A stretch of 64,000 nucleotides of DNA from Angiostrongylus vasorum (GCA_018806985.1 JADANN010000086.1:43501-107500); one strand, 5' to 3'. Positions 34,542 to 44,301 are shown, counted from the stretch's first letter. Program-made: numbers and translations. Notes: generated by a model from the sequence alone, not told the origin.

Positions 34542-34695
34542 CAAATGGAGCACTGCTTAGCTGACAATCTGCCCGTCGACTGGTGTGCAACATTTCTGGT
34601 GCAAAAGTTCGAAAAACGGGACCACATTCCTTCTCAAAAGGGAAAAAGCGGGACCAATTGCAGCAAAAAAAATCAAATGAGCTTCGACTGAAGAT
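34542..34695 (-). CDS. candidate internal exon of an unidentified gene
   Basis: A 154-nt - strand segment between an acceptor (AAATTTCAG, ending at 34696) and a consensus donor (G|GTGAGAG, beginning at 34541). It is open throughout in phase 0 for 51 codons plus one base (short blocks: IFSRSSFDFFCCNW, EKECGPVFRTFAPEMLHTSR). No domain was recognised. The Phe/Cys-rich start is less convincing than the second half. A chance splice-site pair is possible. Confidence 0.3.
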
Positions 34696-35309
34696 CTGAA
34701 ATTTGCTTAGAGTGAACTGAAGCATACACTGTTGTTTATTAATGAACAAACTAGATCATTTGAAAGAAAACCGAGCTCATCAAATATCTCTTTATTAAAA
34801 TTAAGGCTGATTAGTACCTCTTCTGCAATGTTGTCTAAGATAAAATCGTTCTATAGATTGAAGTGGATATAAAGTGTCTCAGGTCGTTTTGGTTCAGATT
34901 CGTAGAAACTTCAAGAAACGCTGAGAACAAAACTTCGAGGCCGGCTAACCCGAATCTGAATCTACAGCGAATTATTTAAGGGTATTAATGAAATTGCAAC
35001 GCGTTCGCGTTTTCCCACGAAGTCCAGCTCCACTGGGGATATAATCGGATGCAGAGCATGGGATTGAAATAATTCAGACATTACACCAATTATCAGTGAC
35101 GTTCACCAATTTAGTAGTAAATGCCAGTGATTTTTTACAGGCATATCTGACGTCAAGTTTCAAAAGGGAAAGAAAAACAAGCAGAAAAAAATTATGAGCG
35201 CCTACACAGGACTAGTTTCAGTAACCCTCGGCATGAAATCACCATAATTCACTTTACAATAATGTAACGATTATTGTAAAAGCATAATGATCCACAATGA
35301 TTCGGCCTA

Positions 35310-35460
35310 ATCATGCCTTTAGGAATGTAATATGCATTCAACTTCACAAGTTATTGGAGAGATGACGGAATGCTTATCTGGCAGCCAATATCATGAGTTC
35401 CGAGGCTCGAGCCAAGGACCTATCGTCGAGCATCATTAACCACTCCGAGCACGCGTCCAC
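35310..35460 (-). mobile_element. tRNA-headed SINE, family A, strongly decayed
   Basis: The head on the - strand is 'gctcggagtggttaatgatg' with a B-box-like 'cttggctcgagcctcgg'. A short piece of tail follows ('gtgaagttgaatgcatatta'). The central domain is lost. Confidence 0.5.
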
Positions 35461-35506
35461 AAAGTCTATATCAATGAAATTTTTTTCAACCTAGGTCAAA
35501 TGCTAG

Positions 35507-35780
35507 GAGGCACGTGTAACACAGTGGTGGGAGGCGCCCTGCAATACACATGGGAGTGATCCCTGCGTTCCAGGCTCACCAAGTCCCTCCGGGGTCGCTC
35601 AAACTGGTGCCAGACTTGTCTGGGAGAAGTGCAGCACTGGCTCGGTACATCGATAAGCCACCGCGAGTCATTGTAAAGGCCAGATACGCATTCAATCACC
35701 TCCAAACAATGCTCAATGAACTCGAATGCATGGCGCGTCTCACAGGGATTGATCGACGCCGAGAGCTTTATCCTTTTTAT
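35507..35780 (+). mobile_element. tRNA-headed SINE, family A, full-length copy
   Basis: Well preserved: A-box region 'gtgtaacacagtggtgggag', B-box-like 'gggagtgatccct', central domain 'ctcaaactggtgccagactt', tail 'gccaccgcgagtcattgtaa' to 'cgccgagagctttatcc'. Confidence 0.75.
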
Positions 35781-36167
35781 AGCTTTATGTGAAATGTTGG
35801 TACAGTATAGGCGTTCAGTGATTGACGTGGTGAAAATTCGCCTAATGATTCTAATTTTTCACGATAGCAGTTTTGCATCAGTTACAATGCCGATGGAGCA
35901 AAGCATTCTCGTTTAATCCAAGAGACTTCTGCTATACTTAGCAAATTCAAGCTCATTAACAATAAAAGGAATGCTGTGGTCAAAGCTTTAATCTCTGCTA
36001 TTTGCCGTTTTTAATAACACATTAAGTAAGCAATTTTCTAAAATAATTAGATATTTTATATAATTTCCAAGACCGGTTTTTCTTTTAACCTGGAGATTAA
36101 TAAATGATTTTTTTGTGTTTTTTGAGAGAGAACACAGGAACTTTTCGTTGTACTATTTATGAGCAGT

Positions 36168-36204
36168 AGCTAACGTGTGGGAAGGTTCTCATCCTTCAAA
36201 AGCT
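36168..36204 (-). ncRNA. hammerhead-like motif downstream of PLE, decayed
   Basis: On the - strand, AGCU...CGUUAGCU flanks pair as helix I, and GGAUGAGAACCUUCC retains a helix II-like hairpin. The core UUGAAGG and the CACACG in place of GAAACG are not canonical. It lies about 160 bp 3' of the PLE coding end, the place expected for a PLE terminal-repeat ribozyme. Confidence 0.35.
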
Positions 36205-36445
36205 GGAAGAGTCAAGTTGACTGCAACCCTCCTACCTTCATAACCTTAAGGGATAAATCACAAAAGCTAAATTTCAATCGAATTTAAGACAAAACGGCTT
36301 CTTCACTCACTCACCGTTTTTTTATGGGGCTCCCACTGAGTGTTCCACTGAAGACCAACCTTGTAGAGTTCACGGATGGTTGATGAGCTTCAAGCGTGAT
36401 AAAAAAGGCGTTCCTCCTAGCGGTCGATCTTCGGATTTTTGGACT

Positions 36446-36640
36446 TTATCCAAAGTATCTTGTGGGTTTTGTGCCATAAAATTTCTCGATATCCTGCTCG
36501 AAGCATCTTGTTGCATTAAATTTACCGACTATATATCCTTTTTTATGGAAGCAAAGTGGTCTATTCGTTTCGCCAATGTATTCGTCCACGTTCGCTCTAC
36601 AATCAATTAAGCATACTGTGCCTGAACTCATGCAATCACC
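36446..36640 (-). pseudogene. PLE GIY-YIG endonuclease remnant
   Basis: DEYIGETNRPLC (about 36586-36551), preceded by GTVCLIDC, is the PLE version of the GIY-YIG nuclease core (the first motif is degenerate, the second is YIGE with the following Arg). The helix carrying the next conserved residues reads FHKKGYIVGKFNA. It is a single open frame of about 60 codons but out of frame with the blocks on either side. Confidence 0.75.
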
Positions 36641-36839
36641 ATCTCTACCGTTAGTGTGGGTTTATTATACGTTTTTCCATTGTGCATGGATGGTCATACA
36701 GGCAGTTACGAGCTACCTGGGTCAGAGAATGTTCGCTAAATTTCAATCACTGTTGCCGAATTCTCCACACCAGCCTTTCTCAAGCAACGTTTTATGGCTA
36801 CACTTATTTCGTTGGACATAAAAAGGAGGTATAAGCGGG

Positions 36840-37400
36840 GCCTTGTTCTCGCTAGAATCAGTGTTTCGCAGAGTGATTTTTTCTCCACATATATCCCTGA
36901 AAAACTATAGCCTCGTGGCCATTCGAAACGGCTATTGGCCACGACAGTTCCAGGAATTCTTGCTTTTGTTCTGTTCCTCTGCACGCACTGCTGGCTGTTC
37001 GGAACATCTTTCTCAAACACACCATTTTTTTTGTGTTAAAGGTGAGGAGAGAAGCAATGATGTAGTACATGTTTGTTGCTTTTTTTTCCTTATTTCCTTG
37101 GAAATAAAGTTCAGGATAAACGGGACTTTATTATCGCTAGAATTTTCGTTTGGGGGTGTGGTTTTTCCATTGCACACATCCCAGGAGTTGCGTTTTCATA
37201 ACCATTGGAAATGGCGATTTGCCTCACCAGTCTCATGGATTCTTCCTTCTGTTCCCTTCCTGTGCACACATTGGTGGCTGTTCGAGACGTATTTCTTAAA
37301 AAACGCCCTTTTTTACTGTTTGACGGGTGAGAGCAGAGGTAATGAATCACTATGTTTTTACTACTTGGCTTCCTATATCACTTGGGAAAGTAGTCTTTTT
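36840..37400 (-). repeat. internal tandem duplication of the PLE linker, period about 280 bp
   Basis: Two - strand readings are homologous: HYLCSHPSNSKKGRFLRNTS then RTATNVCTGREQKEES (about 37340-37230), and YYIIASLLTFNTKKMVCLRK then RTASSACRGTEQKQEF (about 37065-36955). At DNA level the + strand units begin 'ttctcgctagaatcagtgtt' and 'ttatcgctagaattttcgtt'. Related elements carry this segment once, so one copy arose by duplication and both then diverged. Confidence 0.75.
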
Positions 37401-37721
37401 CGAATAGGTAAATTTGAGCGTTCAGAAATGGAAAGCAATTTTCTTTCAGTTTCGTTCGGGTAAACTTAATATACTCCAACTGGTCGTTTAACAACTCAAA
37501 ACACTTATCCATTTCCTCTTGTGTAGAGCAAATGACAAAGTAGTCATCTCTATAGGTACAGTGCAATAATGGCCGGGGTTCGGTTAGTGCTGCTTCCACC
37601 CAAGATACAATGTACTGGCAAGGCTTGGCGCCAGTCGCTGACCCATTGCTAACTCTCTTATTTGTACTAAATGCTTCCTGGACAATCTAATGTTTAAGCT
37701 TTTTAAGCGCTCGTTTAGGAG
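37400..37721 (-). pseudogene. PLE reverse transcriptase, motifs B and C
   Basis: QIRELAMGQRLAPSLAS (about 37661-37614) is the PLE form of RT motif B. After a frameshift, HCTYRDDYFVICST (about 37563-37522) contains the catalytic Asp pair (YRDD; the family usually has YIDD). FLNAQIYLFEK follows near 37425. The N-terminal fingers and motif A are not visible beyond 37721, so the element is 5' truncated or unrecognisable there. Confidence 0.85.
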
Positions 37722-37749
37722 ACCCGTGAGAATTAATGAGCTAATTTTG

Positions 37750-38214
37750 CATACGTTTCCTGCGTTAGTCACTCCGACATCGGTTTTTTTCCCTTCTTTC
37801 TCATAGTCTTTCTTTTTGAAGAAGTCTCTGGTAAATTTTAGTCTTTTTTTCTCTTCTTCCCTTCTTTTTGTCTTCCTGTTCACTGTTCCTGTCCTCTCTC
37901 TAATTTTATTTTATGGCTGAATTTCCCACTTACCACGTTTTTCTCTACCACTTAAAAAATTATTTGAAAAAATATTTTTCCATCAGATCATAGCCGTTCT
38001 TCATTTTCATTCCGTTCGAAAGTCTAATAAATTTCCGATCCTTTGCAAATCACATGGACTAGGAAGATTGTGCCTTTTTCACTTCTCATTTTTTTATAAA
38101 ACTTGTTTAAGACGTAAGTTTCTTTATTTACTAAATAACAGTTTTGTATTGGAACTTCTCGTTAGTTACGTGATCATTTGCTTCATTTTCATCATTGTTT
38201 TTTTGTTTTATTAA
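37750..38214. other. no gene recognised
   Basis: AT-rich, with a Lys/Glu-rich low-complexity frame near 37780-37880 (-). Confidence 0.5.
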
Positions 38215-38595
38215 CAGACCTCACACATTCTACAGATCGCAGCTCCTCCTTCATCTCATTCGTTTCAACCCAACCCTCGTCATGAATGAAGCTCTTTGGA
38301 TTCGCATATGGCTTCGGTTGCTGCTTTAGAATTCTTCTCCTTTACTGAATGCAATCGAATGTTCACCAATTAGGTTTTTCCTTCAATCCTGGGCCGATCC
38401 TATTGGAGAATTACCAATTCTTCACCACAACAGTTGATCAGAGTTTTTCTTAGAAAAGCCTAGTAGCAATTATAATTGTAAATGTAAAATTATACGGACT
38501 TCGCAGGTATAGAAGGTTTTGTTAGCTTGGGATGTGGTCGAACTAGCACCAACGTGTGTGTCATTATTCAACACCTTTAACCATTACACTTATCA
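38215..38595 (-). mobile_element. SINE-like repeat, family D, diverged
   Basis: Blocks 'cacattctacagatcgcagc', 'catatggcttcggttgctgc' and 'tccttcaatcctgggccgat', with the reversed head 'tgggatgtggtcgaactagc' and 'ctttaaccattacact' at the high end. Confidence 0.6.
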
Positions 38596-38709
38596 CAAAT
38601 TGTTCACACATTTCTGCAATTAAATTTTAGACTTATACAGTAGAAAGTGTATAAATGAATAAAAGTTGACTGTATAGCTTATAAATAGACATCCATTCTT
38701 TTATTTCAG

Positions 38710-38810
38710 ATAGAAACAATCTAGTACATTTGCGACCGCGTGAGCCATACGAAGCTCATGAAGGCCATAAGGAACATAGCTTTTCAACCGTTCTACTTAA
38801 CAGCGCATAG
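38710..38810 (+). CDS. candidate terminal exon of an unidentified gene
   Basis: Follows a strong acceptor (TTTTATTTCAG ending at 38709). One frame is open from there to a TAG at 38808-38810: two bases, then 32 codons, including LVHLRPREPYEAHEGHKEHS. The segment is more GC-balanced than its flanks. No polyadenylation signal was identified immediately downstream and no domain is recognised. Confidence 0.3.
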
Positions 38811-39042
38811 CAGCGCTTTACTCGTCGAAGAAAAAGCCATAGGGTCTTAAAATTTTTGCCAACAAAGTAGAAGTTTTTTCTTCTACCCAGGTGATATTTT
38901 TCGATCTTCATAAAGGTTTTTGAGGTGCACGTGTTTTGAGCGAAAAATGGGGCTAGCAGGCACGTCGTAATAACTCAAAATTCGTTGTTAGTTTTCAGGA
39001 ATCTTGAGTGCTGGATTTTTCGAAAAGAAGTAATACTCCATT

Positions 39043-39432
39043 CCCAACGGTTTACTGCCTTTTCGTGACTGTGAGATGTTCCAGGCTGTAGTGCTGCGAT
39101 GTACAGCAAGGGGGATTCATTTACCTAGCAGTGTCTCCCAAGCTGAGAACGAGGTCCAACGTTTCCATCAAAAAGCCCAGCTAAGAGTAAACCGATGCCA
39201 AGATCCACCATCGCTCTGGTCTCATACTAGTCGCATGGTAGCAAATCTCCCTCTTATCCAAAAGGGTAGCGGCTACCAGTGGTGGTGACGACCTGGGGCA
39301 GATTTTTTTTGGCCAGGCTGACCTCGGGACTACAGAGAAACGCATTGGCTATACCAGCAAAACCCCGAAAAATGGAGAACATGCTAGAACCCACACAAGC
39401 ACTGAGGATGGGCCGTCCAATCATCCAAGTAT
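39043..39432 (-). mobile_element. dispersed repeat, family C, full-length copy
   Basis: Starts 'tcccaacggtttactgcctt', contains 'ggtggtgacgacctggggca' and ends 'atcatccaagtatcc', matching the 1.3-kb copy in reverse. It has a short T-run insertion near 39302. Confidence 0.75.
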
Positions 39433-39439
39433 CCAATTA

Positions 39440-40460
39440 AAGTACTTTTGGGTACTCCAAGATGGGATCGAACCGCTTCTATAGTCATGCGATGTTGTCA
39501 ACTTCTCAAATTCTGTAGCTGTGAAAAAATTTATCCACAGTTCTTGAATCCCGTTTTTTCAATCAATATATTCCAAAACGAGCTGCTAACATCGTGCAAA
39601 AATTAGCAAACAAGTGAGAAACACTGCATTTTGGAAATAGATCACTTCCATAGACGCCTAATTCTCAAAGGTAGTAGAATTCTTGCTAGAAGAATTGTCT
39701 ACTTTTTATGAACCTACATAATAATTGTAGTAATTCTTGTAATTACAAACAAAGTGCAATTTTAAGTGAAGTTATTCATATATAACTGACATAATTCCCT
39801 CGGCCTGTCCGCCTCTTCTTCGCGTCTGTGTCTGCATCTCTCATTTTCTCTTTCTTTTTCGCCCGTTCTCTACCACTCTCACTCGCTTCAGTTACTGTAT
39901 CGCCATTTGTTTTAGCCCTTAAGTGGGTTGACGCGCTGTTCTTGTTATTTGTTCTCTTTGTTTCTTTATCGACTTTTTAGGATTTACAAAACATAGCATC
40001 GTAAAGGATATAGTAAAGTCTATTTGCTTGCCGATGGTGTTTCAATCATTTCTAGGTGCTCTTGTACCCACGTTTATGCTTAACGTCAGCAATCACGGAC
40101 CCAGTATTTAATAAAGGAAATAAATTTAACAACATGTTTTTAATCATTTTTAAGCATTTATGAAGTTGCTGACATCTTAGGGCATTCAAGAACGTCATTG
40201 GAATTATCTATGAATGCACAACTTGTTAATACAATGGAAATCTTTAGTCACATAATCCTGATTAGATTTGTGAAAGTTCGTGGAGTTTTATTTCATAATG
40301 TGCCCGCGCTTACTTCGGGAAAGCAAACGAATGAAGACGTTTGAGGAGTTTCTCCTGCTTTTTCTAATCATTTTTTTTAATCAACCTATCATTATTTTTT
40401 ATTCGCTTTTATTGTCAAGAATATTGTTGCTACCATTGTCACCGTCATTATTACTACTGA
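39440..40460. other. no gene recognised
   Basis: AT-rich. Pyrimidine-rich between about 39800 and 39910. Confidence 0.5.
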
Positions 40461-40752
40461 ATGATCTTATGAACTGATTTTTTTGACTTGATGCGAGGTT
40501 GGTGTAAATTGCCGTTGTTCTTGTTGTTGTCGTTTTTGTTGTTGCTGTTCGTCGATGGCTGACGTTTCCACGATTTCACGTTTCTCAGAGTCCTGCTCAG
40601 TAGGACTCACACTCTCAACAGCACGGCTATCATGAAGGCGAAATCGCCGAAAAACGTCAGGCATCGACCAACAACACCAACAACAGCGACAACGACAACG
40701 AAGACTTAAACCAACCTCGAAACAACTCAAAAAGAACAATTTATAAGATCAT
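40461..40752. mobile_element. foldback element (imperfect palindrome) with two hammerhead-like motifs
   Basis: ATGATCTTAT at 40461-40470 is the exact reverse complement of ATAAGATCAT at 40743-40752, and the arms pair inward with mismatches ('gatgcgaggttggtgtaaat' against 'taaaccaacctcgaaacaac', GTT-rich runs against AAC-rich runs). Each arm carries a decayed hammerhead-like motif in opposite orientation (40557-40591 on -, 40625-40672 on +). The centre is near 40605. No protein is encoded. Confidence 0.7.
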
Positions 40753-41110
40753 ACAAATCAAAAGAGGACTTTGTATTGAAATTATCAGTACTTATTGAAA
40801 CCCTAGCGTCGGTCATAATGTGGTAATGAGATGACTTCTTCTCCGTTTTTTTTTCTTTTTAAAAATGACGTGATAATCAAAGAAAAAACGATGAGCAACT
40901 ACGAAAAGGCTTAGTAGCAAACAGCTGAACGATTCATGGATAACCCTAGGATAATCATGTTGTTGTTTACGTGCCACAAATGTGTCCGAGAGTTATTTTT
41001 CCTTCATACTTTGAGTTCTTGGACTCCTAACATTTCTTCGATCTTTCTAAGTTTCGTATAGCACTGTTCGTCAACTAGGTTTTTTCCGTGTTTTGTTTTT
41101 ATTATTTCAG

Positions 41111-41173
41111 TCGTTGACGTCGTTCGCGTTCAACAACGGCTATCGTAGTCGCAACAAAGACACGTCAATTACG
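41111..41173 (+). CDS. candidate 63-nt exon of an unidentified gene
   Basis: Lies between acceptor TTATTATTTCAG (ending 41110) and donor GTAACT (starting 41174). It is exactly 21 codons and open only in phase 0 (SLTSFAFNNGYRSRNKDTSI). It is distinctly GC-richer than the surrounding AT-rich DNA. No family was recognised. Conservation in a related species would be the test. Confidence 0.3.
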
Positions 41174-41545
41174 GTAACTCCACGTTGTCCACTTTATCCA
41201 TTATGGAGTAATTAAGGCTTTAATAACAATAATCCGCTTACCAACTATATAATCCTTTTTGTATTTCAAATTAATAGAAGGAAACAAGAAGGAAAGCTTG
41301 AATTGATTTCAGAGTAAGCTTTATCACAGCACAATGGAAAAAAGAAGTAGTAGTGGTGGTGGTGGTGGTGGTGAGCAAAAAAGATTATATGGTCGCTGGT
41401 CCATCTGGATTACAGTGTGAGACATTCAATTTAGCGTTCTGTCTCTATTTCTTTTCTACTTTAGTGTCCACTCGTTTCGATATAAAAGTAAACAAACAGT
41501 GAACGATAGGAAGAAGAACATGCTTTAAAGGCGCTTTTTTTTATT

Positions 41546-41903
41546 TGATCCGACTTCACGTCTACTGTGCGGATCCCAGCACTTCTCATATTCGATTCAT
41601 TTCTTCGCAGCCATTGTCCACGAAAATCTCCCAACTTTTTTACGTGTGGCTTCGGTTGCTGTTTGAGGATTTTCACTTCGTCTTGAATGTCGTAGAATGC
41701 TCGTCGAGGAATTCTCCGTGGAGTCCTGAGATAGCCGGGCTGGAGCGCTCCCAATTGGATTGAACAGAATGATTTTTTTTCCAAGACAAGTCCGTCACCA
41801 ATTTACCGACCTCGTGGGGATGAGAGGCTTGGTTGGCCAGGAGTAGAATCGAACTAGCGCCATACTCGTGATGATGGGCTTCGCTACCACTATGCTATCT
41901 GTC
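41546..41903 (-). mobile_element. tRNA-headed SINE, family D, best-preserved head
   Basis: Read on the - strand: A-box 'atagcatagtggtagcga' (within 41881-41901), B-box 'tagttcgattcta' (41844-41856), then 'accaagcctctcatccccac' and 'gaggtcggtaaattggtgac' (the same central domain as family A). The family D tail follows, through 'cggctatctcaggactccac' and 'acgaaaatcctcaaacagca' type blocks to 'gtagacgtgaagtcggatca'. This copy shows that A and D share head type and central domain but not tail. Confidence 0.75.
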
Positions 41904-41909
41904 TCTTTT

Positions 41910-42799
41910 AAAGGCGTTTATTTAAAACTCAGGATATTATCTGATAATGTTTATTCCAGAAATTCCTTTTTTATCTGTAAGACAATGGAAAGAAAATTGT
42001 ACAGTGGCTCAGTATATACTTTTTCGTATTTATTTGCAAAAACTTCTACATTTCTTCAATTATTTTAACCTCCCTGAGGCGATGAGAACAGTTTAACGCT
42101 TCTTAGAGAATTATTAAATTCATCTACGTAACACTTAGTCATGTGTTCAATTCTGAAGGCAATGTGCTGTAATCACCACAGTCTTGTAATCCAGTTAATC
42201 ATCAATTGACTCACTCCGGCCGCCGTGCAATCCCTATTCGCCTTTGATGAACTATTAGAACAACAAAGGATTCCCCACCCATGCACCTTTCCCGCCCCCT
42301 CGATTACGAGCATTTGACCTAATATAAGACCCACTCATCCTCCATTGAGTTCATCTGGCCCGAATTCTTTCTGGGTAAAAGTGTATTGTCGCTTTTAGTT
42401 CATGTTTTCATCCATGTGTTAGTTGCCCGGAAACAAGCTACGTAGCCGACTTGCGCTGAACTACGAGAGCTCTCTCATAGAAGATGGGAAGTCCGTCGCA
42501 CAAACAAGGAACATTTAAAATTATTTAAAGCTATGAGATACGGATTGCATTAATTTAGAAAACACTGTTCATCATTTTTCATGTAATTTGGTGGAATTCT
42601 GAAATGCGAATGACTCTGTTTCGGAAATCAGTGCATCAACAATCGACGCTTACGAAGAATTGAAGTACTTAAAACGAAGAATAAACGACTAATTCCTAAG
42701 AATTTTACGAATCTCAACTAAAGAATGCCTTTGAGTTTTATTTGGGTAATTACTACAACTTTCGTTTCCACGTTGAACATACGTGAAACATAAGAGAAG
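41910..42799. other. no gene recognised
   Basis: No supported feature. The open frame at 41868-42068 starts inside the SINE head. Confidence 0.5.
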
Positions 42800-43090
42800 G
42801 GATAAAGGATAAAGGACAAAACTCTCGGCGTTGATCAATCCGTGAGGGATGCGCCATACATTCGACTTCATTAAGCATCGTTTGGAGGTCACTGAATGCA
42901 TATTTGGCCTTTATAATGGCTCGCGGTGGCGTACCGATGTATCGAGCCAGTGCTGCTATCCTCCCAGACAAGTCTGGTAGCAATTTGCCGACCCCGAAGG
43001 GATGGAAGGCTTGGTGGGCCATGGCCTCGGGGATCGATTCCACGTGCGTTTCGCAGTGGCGCCTCCAACCACTGCCCCCACACGCGCTCC
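42800..43090 (-). mobile_element. tRNA-headed SINE, family A, full-length copy
   Basis: On the - strand: 'gtgggggcagtggttggagg' (A-box), 'cgtggaatcgatccccg' (B-box-like), 'ggggtcggcaaattgctacc' (central domain) and the tail to 'cgccgagagttttgtcc'. Confidence 0.75.
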
Positions 43091-43509
43091 TCAAGAGAAG
43101 CGGAACTCATAAAATTATATGTTTTTTTTATAATCCCGAATTTCAGGACATAAATATCGATTTTTGCACCCTATAGGAAAAATAAGAAGAAAAGATCGGC
43201 GAAATGATATTTTGTTGATAAGAAAAAGAAAGGAGAGCAGTATTTTTTTTTACTAATGGCTTCTTTTTTGTTAACCTATAATTCTTCAAGGTCATTTTCA
43301 TTCACATAGTTAGTAGCAAGGATTTAATAAAATACCTAGCCAATTAACATGGTATCCGTTTATTCGCATTCACTTTTCGCTTGATCTCGCTACAAATTAG
43401 ATTTTTTATTTTCGCGCCAGTTTCCACTTCGCATTTTTTCATTCCCTCGAATCCCTCTTGATTCTTTGTTCGTCAAATTGGCACCACGTATGGAGGGATG
43501 AAACCACTG

Positions 43510-43625
43510 ACGTCACGTTATATGGGCCAAATGCGCATACAGTCACCTTCAGAATCTTATGATTGGAGTCGGATGCAAGGCGCATTGGTCGTGGATAGAT
43601 GAATACTGAAGGTCCTCTACTTATT
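43510..43625 (+). mobile_element. family A SINE, tail fragment, decayed
   Basis: 'tatatgggccaaatgcgcat' and 'gagtcggatgcaaggcgcat' correspond to the tail of family A. Confidence 0.4.
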
Positions 43626-43869
43626 TATTCTTGAATCGGCACTATCGGATCGGTTCAAACTGCATCCAGCGATTTTGATTTTTGGAACTTCCAGCCAATT
43701 TTTCTGTTTTTTTTTCCTTTGTTTCCCACATCTAAGTTAAAGCTGGCCACAGTAATATTCGCTGTTCAACATAATCACATAAGCCGATTTCGATCAAAAC
43801 TATAAGAGCCGGGAGTTTGAGAAGTAGACGATTTCTGGTAATCCACGATATTTGTAAGATCTTTTGATT

Positions 43870-44068
43870 CCATTATCCAGCTGAAAAAACGGGTACTTTT
43901 CCTTTACCACTATACTTCAAGGACAGTTCATTTAACGTAGAGACGAATAGAACAAAACGGTCATATAGGCGGTTGCGAACTAACCGACGACGGACAGTAT
44001 TGCCCTTGGTAAGTAAAGTATTTGCTTTTCCCAGGATCGACTTTCTATTAACCTCGGCATTGGAATAT
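43870..44068 (-). pseudogene. PLE linker fragment beside the large palindrome
   Basis: The - strand block RRRLVRNRLYDRF (about 43951-43992) matches the 'LVRNRLYDR' block that lies between RT and GIY-YIG in this PLE family. The flanking frame (43873-44142) is otherwise unrecognised. The 'cccaggatcgactttctatt' next to it also flanks the palindromic remnant at 55.77 kb. Confidence 0.5.
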
Positions 44069-44156
44069 GAATGCGTCGTTTTCTTGTTCAGCAATCGCGA
44101 GGTTGTTAAACAGCATACATTTACTTCCATAGAAAAACACAATACAATACAACAGT

Positions 44157-44192
44157 AGCTGACGTTTCGGCTGTATCGCCTTCTTCAGAGCC
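44157..44192 (-). ncRNA. hammerhead ribozyme-like motif, left palindrome arm
   Basis: Mirror copy of 44268-44301. On the - strand: GGCU, CUGAAGA, an extra A, a weakened helix II (GGC...GCC around GAUACA), GAA, ACGU, C and AGCU. Core and helix I are intact. Helix II has lost a pair compared with the right arm. Confidence 0.5.
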
Positions 44193-44267
44193 GCTTTTTT
44201 ACGTGCCTTCCAATGAGGAGGATTAGAACAGCTGAGCTGTTTCCTCATTGGAAGGCACGTAAAAAGC

Positions 44268-44301
44268 GGCTCTGAAGAGGCATGCTGCCGAAACGTCAGC
44301 T
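44268..44301 (+). ncRNA. hammerhead ribozyme, canonical minimal form
   Basis: Seen in sequence: helix I 5' strand GGCU (44268-44271); core CUGAAGA (44272-44278); helix II GGCA-UGC-UGCC (44279-44289); GAA (44290-44292); self-complementary ACGU (44293-44296); cleavage-site C (44297); helix I 3' strand AGCU (44298-44301). It matches the CUGANGA/GAA/UH consensus with no extra base. Helix III is only ACGU and cannot close within one molecule; two copies can pair through it, as proposed for the short dimeric hammerheads known from PLE terminal repeats (family knowledge). Activity is inferred, not shown. Confidence 0.65.

Larger units (their letters stand above)
36365..37721 (-). mobile_element. Penelope-like retroelement with RT and GIY-YIG remnants
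   Basis: PLEs encode one protein with a telomerase-related reverse transcriptase followed by a GIY-YIG endonuclease (family knowledge). On the - strand the order here is RT (about 37721-37400), a Tyr/His- and Cys-containing linker that is tandemly duplicated (about 37400-36840), a connecting block (PRLYLLFMSNEISVAIKRCL, about 36750-36870), GIY-YIG (about 36640-36500) and the C-terminal KNPK block (to about 36390). Frameshifts and stops interrupt it throughout, so it is inactive. Long + strand frames across it are antisense. Confidence 0.85.

Noticed and set aside
36843..37463. 206-codon open frame on the + strand
   Set aside because: Antisense to the PLE linker duplication. The - strand carries the recognisable RT, linker and GIY-YIG blocks.
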